Shown here piece by piece: positions 60,304 through 64,000 of a DNA stretch of 64,000 bases (position 1 is the stretch's first letter; every line of letters starts with the position of its first letter). Under the pieces are notes generated by a model. It had not been told where the DNA came from and made no database searches. It saw nothing but the letters and a program-made list of their open reading frames with translations. Position numbers and translations under genes: made by a program. The stretch lies in the NCBI GenBank assembly GCA_050305515.1, contig JBNLFL010000036.1, positions 1 to 64,000 on the forward strand. The letters run 5' to 3'. The DNA is from JAFGUB01 sp050305515 (GTDB lineage Bacteria > Campylobacterota > Campylobacteria > Campylobacterales > Sulfurimonadaceae).

Positions 60304-62682
60304 TTTTTTGACAATATCTGCAGAGTTGGCGTACGGATACTTCTCTACAAGTTCTTTGACAGAGAGTTTCTGATCACCGGAGCGCATAAAGTGCGCCAGT
60401 GTCACAGAAGCCCAATAGTCATCAGCATATTCGGTACCTTCAAGCTGAACCGGTACACCGCGTTTGTTGACCGTGTGACATGCGGCACAGGTAACCGGAC
60501 CGGTATATTCACCATCAGGGCTGTACTGCAATGCCTGCTCATGCGTGGTAATGTCAACAGTACGGTCCGGTCCGTCGTAACGGGTAGTATAGAGACCGTG
60601 CGGAGACTCATGACAGGTCTGGCATGCGAGGTCGCCGTGTGCTTTGGAGTAGCGGTAGAGCGAATGTTTCGCAGGCTGATCGATCGGGAAGTACTGTCCG
60701 CCTTCGCTCTCTACAAACGGTGCAAGGTGACAGTCGGCACAGTGTGGCTCGGAAGCCGCAAGCCACCAGTCGTCACCACCGGACGCCGCTGAATACGGTA
60801 CGGCACCTCCTTCAGGATGGTTCCATGGTTTCAGATCCAGTCCGTCTTTGGCAACGTTTTTAACCAGAATACCGGACTCATGTTCGGTATAGTATTTAAG
60901 AACTTCATTCTCACCATGGGTGGTTGGATCGGCAATCGCTTTGAATCGCTTCATATCGCCCTGTGCCACGGCTTCAACAATCTCTTTAAGCGATTTATTG
61001 CGAATCGTTGTCCCTTCATGGGTCTGCACGGTTTTAAGGTTATCAATCGCCTGCATTTTCTGCGCCACTTTGGTGTGACAGTTCGTACAGTAGAGGCCAC
61101 GCATTTTGGAGATGCTTTCACCATCTTCGTCTTTGAGCGATACTTCATTGAGCTGGAATTTACCGTATTCGTTCAGGAAGAACGGCGGTTTTGCATCGGG
61201 ATTGGTGTGCGCATCGCGGCGGACATAACAACCGCCACCGCTTGTACGGACATCACGGTCAGAGAAACGGCCTTCACCATAACGGTCAGAGACACGGTAG
61301 GGGTTGGTGTCGTCATTCATGTTCGCATTCTGGAAGTGCGTCGGGTGACACGCCTGACAGCTCTGCGAACGTCCTGCAGCATCCGGCATCGGAACCATGG
61401 AAAGGTGGAACCCGTGAATGGCTTCGGAAAGCGGTTTTGCTTTGACGGTTTTATAACCTGTTGCACCCGGACGCGGTTCCTGGAGGTTACCCGATACGTT
61501 ATCCCCGTGACAGTCGGCACAGTTGATTTCACCTGTCTGCCCCAAACGGTTGGATGATGCTTTATCGTTATAGTGCTTCAGGAATTCGGTTTTGTGATGT
61601 GCATCGTGGAGCGAGAGAATATTGATGGATGCTTCACTCAGACGCGCCATATATTCACTCTCATCCGGATAGCTTTTCCAGTAGGCATACTCTTTGTCGG
61701 AGAATGTCAAGCCCTCTTCACGAGCCATTTGTGCCGCTTTGCCCTGACGGGAGTGACAGGCATAACAGTTGGGGATGTCAACGGGGTTGGTACCGAAATA
61801 CTCTACAATTTTCCCTTGCTGATCAAGAATCGCACGACCGTTCTGATCATGCAGCTGAACGGTAGAGCGCTGGAACGGCTGGAAATCACGTTCGGTAATA
61901 GAGCGGATTGTACCTTTTCGCGTCGAGTCATTAAACGCTGTCAGCGGCAGACCGAGTGCATCCCAGATATGGGATGCGGTCAAAACCAGCGGAATGTCCG
62001 TTACCGCAGGAACAAGCGTATCGGTGAAAACAACGTTGCTGCCGTCTTTACCGGAGTATTCCAGGTAACCACCGGCCATATGTTTACCGGTAGGGCCGGA
62101 ATCGATAGGCACCTTGATGTCTTTTCCGACAAGAAGACGGTCTTTCTTCGTTGCATTGGCTGGTTTGGTTCCTTCAAGATCCTGATAGATAAAGAGGTGC
62201 TTCCAGACATAGTTGGCTACGTTGTCACCCGGATCGTCCATGCGGCCATTACCATCGACGTCTTTGGCGACACTCCAGTACTTCATCTTGTTCCCTTCAC
62301 TGTACGAGTTGTCTTTCGTGTAGTAATAGAGTTTGACATTATCTTCCGGAGTCAAAAGTTTTGGCAAAGCCCCGTTCATACCTGAACGAATGGATTGAGC
62401 CTGAATCGAGTTATAGGGCGGGATCACACAACAGTAACTCATTTCAAAACCGACACAGTGCATTCCGAGTTCATAGTTTATGAATGTGTTATATTGATTT
62501 TTTGGATTGTAGGCTTTCACCTCATTTCCATTAATCTCCTGTTTGGTCATCTCTAACAGGTTCAGGTTGAACGGCGGGTTCTTGTCATACTCTTGAACCG
62601 AAGCCGAAACCATTGTTACAGCCGAAACCGCATACAACGTTGCTGCCATAGCTGCGATATTTCGAAGCTTTTGTAACATCAT
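60292..62682 (-). CDS. Periplasmic heptahaem cytochrome c
   Basis: 796 residues with a signal peptide (~1-28). Seven CxxCH sites are visible in order: CYACH, CADCH, CQACH, CTNCH, CADCH, CQTCH, CAACH. They are confined to the C-terminal 60 percent. The N-terminal ~300 residues hold a Cys-containing segment NYELGMHCVGFEMSYCCVIPPYNSI, which recurs in some large multihaem cytochromes. No known enzyme such as nitrite or tetrathionate reductase was recognised; extracellular or periplasmic electron transfer is likely. AAGGAG precedes the ATG. It is a single gene with no partner cytochrome or quinol oxidase next to it. Confidence 0.85.
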   Translation of the reverse strand: MMLQKLRNIAAMAATLYAVSAVTMVSASVQEYDKNPPFNLNLLEMTKQEINGNEVKAYNPKNQYNTFINYELGMHCVGFEMSYCCVIPPYNSIQAQSIRSGMNGALPKLLTPEDNVKLYYYTKDNSYSEGNKMKYWSVAKDVDGNGRMDDPGDNVANYVWKHLFIYQDLEGTKPANATKKDRLLVGKDIKVPIDSGPTGKHMAGGYLEYSGKDGSNVVFTDTLVPAVTDIPLVLTASHIWDALGLPLTAFNDSTRKGTIRSITERDFQPFQRSTVQLHDQNGRAILDQQGKIVEYFGTNPVDIPNCYACHSRQGKAAQMAREEGLTFSDKEYAYWKSYPDESEYMARLSEASINILSLHDAHHKTEFLKHYNDKASSNRLGQTGEINCADCHGDNVSGNLQEPRPGATGYKTVKAKPLSEAIHGFHLSMVPMPDAAGRSQSCQACHPTHFQNANMNDDTNPYRVSDRYGEGRFSDRDVRTSGGGCYVRRDAHTNPDAKPPFFLNEYGKFQLNEVSLKDEDGESISKMRGLYCTNCHTKVAQKMQAIDNLKTVQTHEGTTIRNKSLKEIVEAVAQGDMKRFKAIADPTTHGENEVLKYYTEHESGILVKNVAKDGLDLKPWNHPEGGAVPYSAASGGDDWWLAASEPHCADCHLAPFVESEGGQYFPIDQPAKHSLYRYSKAHGDLACQTCHESPHGLYTTRYDGPDRTVDITTHEQALQYSPDGEYTGPVTCAACHTVNKRGVPVQLEGTEYADDYWASVTLAHFMRSGDQKLSVKELVEKYPYANSADIVKKGWK

Positions 62683-62898
62683 GCACTCCTTATCTCATAG
62701 AATAGCCGTCATTCTGACATTACTTTTTTTAATCATTGTTTAAACTCTTTAAATTTTTCAATATTATTTATATTTATATTGCTGCTAATCAAAGAAGTGT
62801 GATTAATAGAGGAAAAATGAGCTATTTCAGGCTTAATTTGATGAATTTATTTTAAAAATCAGATCTGATGATTATGATACTTCCGACGCAATTTGCGC

Positions 62899-62904
62899 TA
62901 CAAT
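62899..62904 (+). promoter_or_regulatory. -10-like box before the 58-residue membrane gene
   Basis: TACAAT lies in the AT-rich 273-base divergent region. A start point 7 bases downstream would fall inside the AAGGAG at 62907-62912, so either this box or that ribosome site may be spurious. Confidence 0.3.
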
Positions 62905-62923
62905 AAAAGGAGTGGAAAATAAA

Positions 62924-62959
62924 ATGACTCTCAGTCTTGAGAATGGGGATTTGTTATGA
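62924..62959 (+). CDS. Possible leader peptide
   Basis: An 11-codon frame MTLSLENGDLL follows AAGGAG by 11 bases. Its TGA overlaps the ATG of the next gene (ATGA). This arrangement is typical of translational coupling to the 58-residue membrane protein. No run of one amino acid that would imply attenuation is seen. Confidence 0.35.
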   Translation: MTLSLENGDLL

Positions 62960-63132
62960 GTGATGAAAAATTCAAGATCATACTGACTCTACTCGGCGGA
63001 GTCATTTTTGCCATGATTTTCATACTCATAGCACTGGTAATGCCTGTTAAAAAATCATCGTCGACTTTTGATGAATTTGCAACGCCAAAATCAAAACTGG
63101 AACATATTTCAAAAGAGGCGCGGGAGCGCTAA
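62956..63132 (+). CDS. 58-residue single-helix membrane protein
   Basis: Begins MSDEKFKIILTLLGG. One membrane helix (~8-31) and a basic/charged C-terminus (KKSSSTFDEFATPKSK). GGGGA six bases upstream of the ATG supports the start. The stop overlaps that of the convergent secreted protein gene (CTAA). Function unknown. It is divergent from the multihaem cytochrome and might support it, but nothing shows this directly. Confidence 0.65.
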   Translation: MSDEKFKIILTLLGGVIFAMIFILIALVMPVKKSSSTFDEFATPKSKLEHISKEARER

Positions 63133-63488
63133 TACTCCTCTTCGCCCTCTTCGCTAATGACAAATGTCGTCTCTTCGAGCTTCTTACCCGCTTCCCTGAC
63201 ACACACACGCCACTCTCCGGGCTCACGTCCGTAATAGTAGCGGAAATCATAGAGGGAACCGTGATGGGCACTAAGGATGATAGTGCGTTCACGGTGATCT
63301 TCATCAAGGCTCGGTGCTTTCCATTCAAAAGTGATATTGCGGTCATACGAAACACGTTCGGTAAAGTAGGTGCATTGTATCCGTTTACTTCCTTCACCGC
63401 TCACTTCGCAGATCAGATTTTTTGCCGGTACTTCTTCAGCCACAGCCAAAGCGCACATGATCACAAAATAAAACACTTTTAATTTCAT
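63129..63488 (-). CDS. Small secreted protein of unknown function
   Basis: 119 residues from the ATG at 63488, where GGAG lies seven bases upstream; a second in-frame Met further upstream has no such site. Signal peptide ~1-20 (ALAVAEEV). The mature part is beta-rich with three Cys (C28, C39, C95) and an acidic end (EEGEEEY). It could be an Ig-like or lipid-binding fold; no family recognised. Confidence 0.7.
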   Translation of the reverse strand: MKLKVFYFVIMCALAVAEEVPAKNLICEVSGEGSKRIQCTYFTERVSYDRNITFEWKAPSLDEDHRERTIILSAHHGSLYDFRYYYGREPGEWRVCVREAGKKLEETTFVISEEGEEEY

Positions 63489-63528
63489 AAGATGCTCCAA
63501 AGGGAATTATTATAACCTATTTCTTCAG

Positions 63529-63534
63529 TATAAT
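63529..63534 (+). promoter_or_regulatory. -10 box of the terminal thioredoxin-like gene
   Basis: TATAAT lies 12 to 24 bases before the two candidate ATG codons (63547, 63559), in the gap after a divergent gene. Confidence 0.4.
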
Positions 63535-63558
63535 TACTCAAAAAAAATGGTTGATTTT

Positions 63559-64000
63559 ATGAGTGCAATTCCTTTTAAAAAATGGCTTCGCGAACTGGGT
63601 TGGAGTTTGCTGATCCTTGTCGTGGCCATGAACCTGCTTAGCTATTTCAGAAATCCGCTCGAAGCCGGTGCCCCATTGCCGCAGCTACAGCTGCATACAC
63701 TCGATGGGGCGAGCATCAATCTTGAAGAGATAAAACGCCCGGTTCTGCTTCACTTCTGGGCCACCTGGTGTCCGACATGCCGCCTTGAAGCTTCCAATAT
63801 CGAGCAGCTTAGCCGTCATTATCAGGTCATTACAATAGCCGTCAAATCCGGGAGCGATGCCGAATTGCGTAGCTATCTTGAAAAAAACGATCTTCATTTT
63901 CCTACTGTCAATGATACCGACGGAACACTCTCAAGCCGTTTTCAGGTCGCGGCTTTTCCTACGACATTCATCTACGATGCTGAGGGAAGGTTACATTTTG
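63559..64000 (+). CDS. TlpA/DsbE-like thioredoxin protein (partial)
   Basis: 147 codons are open to the window end without a stop. An N-terminal membrane anchor (~14-31: LGWSLLILVVAMNLLSYF) precedes a periplasmic thioredoxin fold with ATWCPTC and the cis-proline region AAFPTTFIYD. This suggests a membrane-tethered disulfide reductase, like proteins that keep apocytochrome c reduced or serve disulfide repair. ATG 63547 (four codons earlier) is equally possible; neither has a clear ribosome site. The C-terminus lies outside the window. Confidence 0.85.
   Translation, partial: MSAIPFKKWLRELGWSLLILVVAMNLLSYFRNPLEAGAPLPQLQLHTLDGASINLEEIKRPVLLHFWATWCPTCRLEASNIEQLSRHYQVITIAVKSGSDAELRSYLEKNDLHFPTVNDTDGTLSSRFQVAAFPTTFIYDAEGRLHF

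Overview
The window looks like a gene-dense chromosome segment of a Campylobacterota (epsilonproteobacterial) bacterium, probably a Sulfurimonas/Sulfuricurvum-type sulfur or hydrogen oxidiser. The evidence is the gene content and adjacency: an ArsRS-type two-component pair, rny overlapping 5-formyl-THF cyclo-ligase, tlpA-ftsY-radA, fliL-acpS, CheV, a stand-alone CZB protein, nadE-DegT aminotransferase-lpxK, and oadG-oadA-oadB. Genus was not determined. No rRNA, tRNA, CRISPR array, phage or complete insertion sequence was seen.

Layout. 1-11.4 kb: an accessory block of five secreted proteins (propeller-like, CAP domain, FG-GAP, beta-helix, M43 metalloprotease) interleaved with an HDOD protein, thrC and htpX. 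All five secreted proteins end in a similar short tail (x-P-A-L-I-M-Y-L-L-D/N type). 11.5-13.8 kb: cutA, argB and an unknown secreted protein. 14-18.4 kb: a GGDEF/EAL protein coupled to an unusual fusion of a TRAP-type and a LivK-type solute-binding protein. 18.4-21.3 kb: lpxK, aminotransferase, nadE. 21.5-26 kb: thioesterase, cytochrome b, sensor kinase, regulator, Spy-like protein, a MITE-like element and a DUF455 protein. 26-31.9 kb: antiporter with a degenerate GGDEF tail, MBL hydrolase, thioesterase, cmoB, CDF transporter, haem and zinc-site proteins. 32-41 kb: rny, FCL, tlpA, ftsY with a C-terminal extension, radA, carbonic anhydrase, MlaE-like permease, fliL, acpS. 41-52 kb: a minus-strand chain of REC-REC-GGDEF, thiS, ankyrin protein, methyltransferase, TolC, argD, molybdopterin oxidoreductase, HlyD adaptor and RND pump. 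52-64 kb: CheV, unknown, porin, haem lipoprotein, oadB/oadA/oadG, ppa, nuclease-like protein, heptahaem cytochrome, small membrane proteins and a thioredoxin-like protein cut by the window end.

Two signals are not explained by ordinary annotation. First, the 10-bp palindrome TTACATGTAA occurs 18 times exactly (about 0.06 expected with equal base frequencies), mostly inside genes, where it is read in both reading frames that avoid its in-frame stop, so selection or spread acts on the DNA rather than on a protein motif. Second, the shared C-terminal tail on five otherwise unrelated secreted proteins suggests an undescribed sorting or anchoring signal. The genome is very compact: all ten convergent gene pairs end within -17 to +4 bases of each other.
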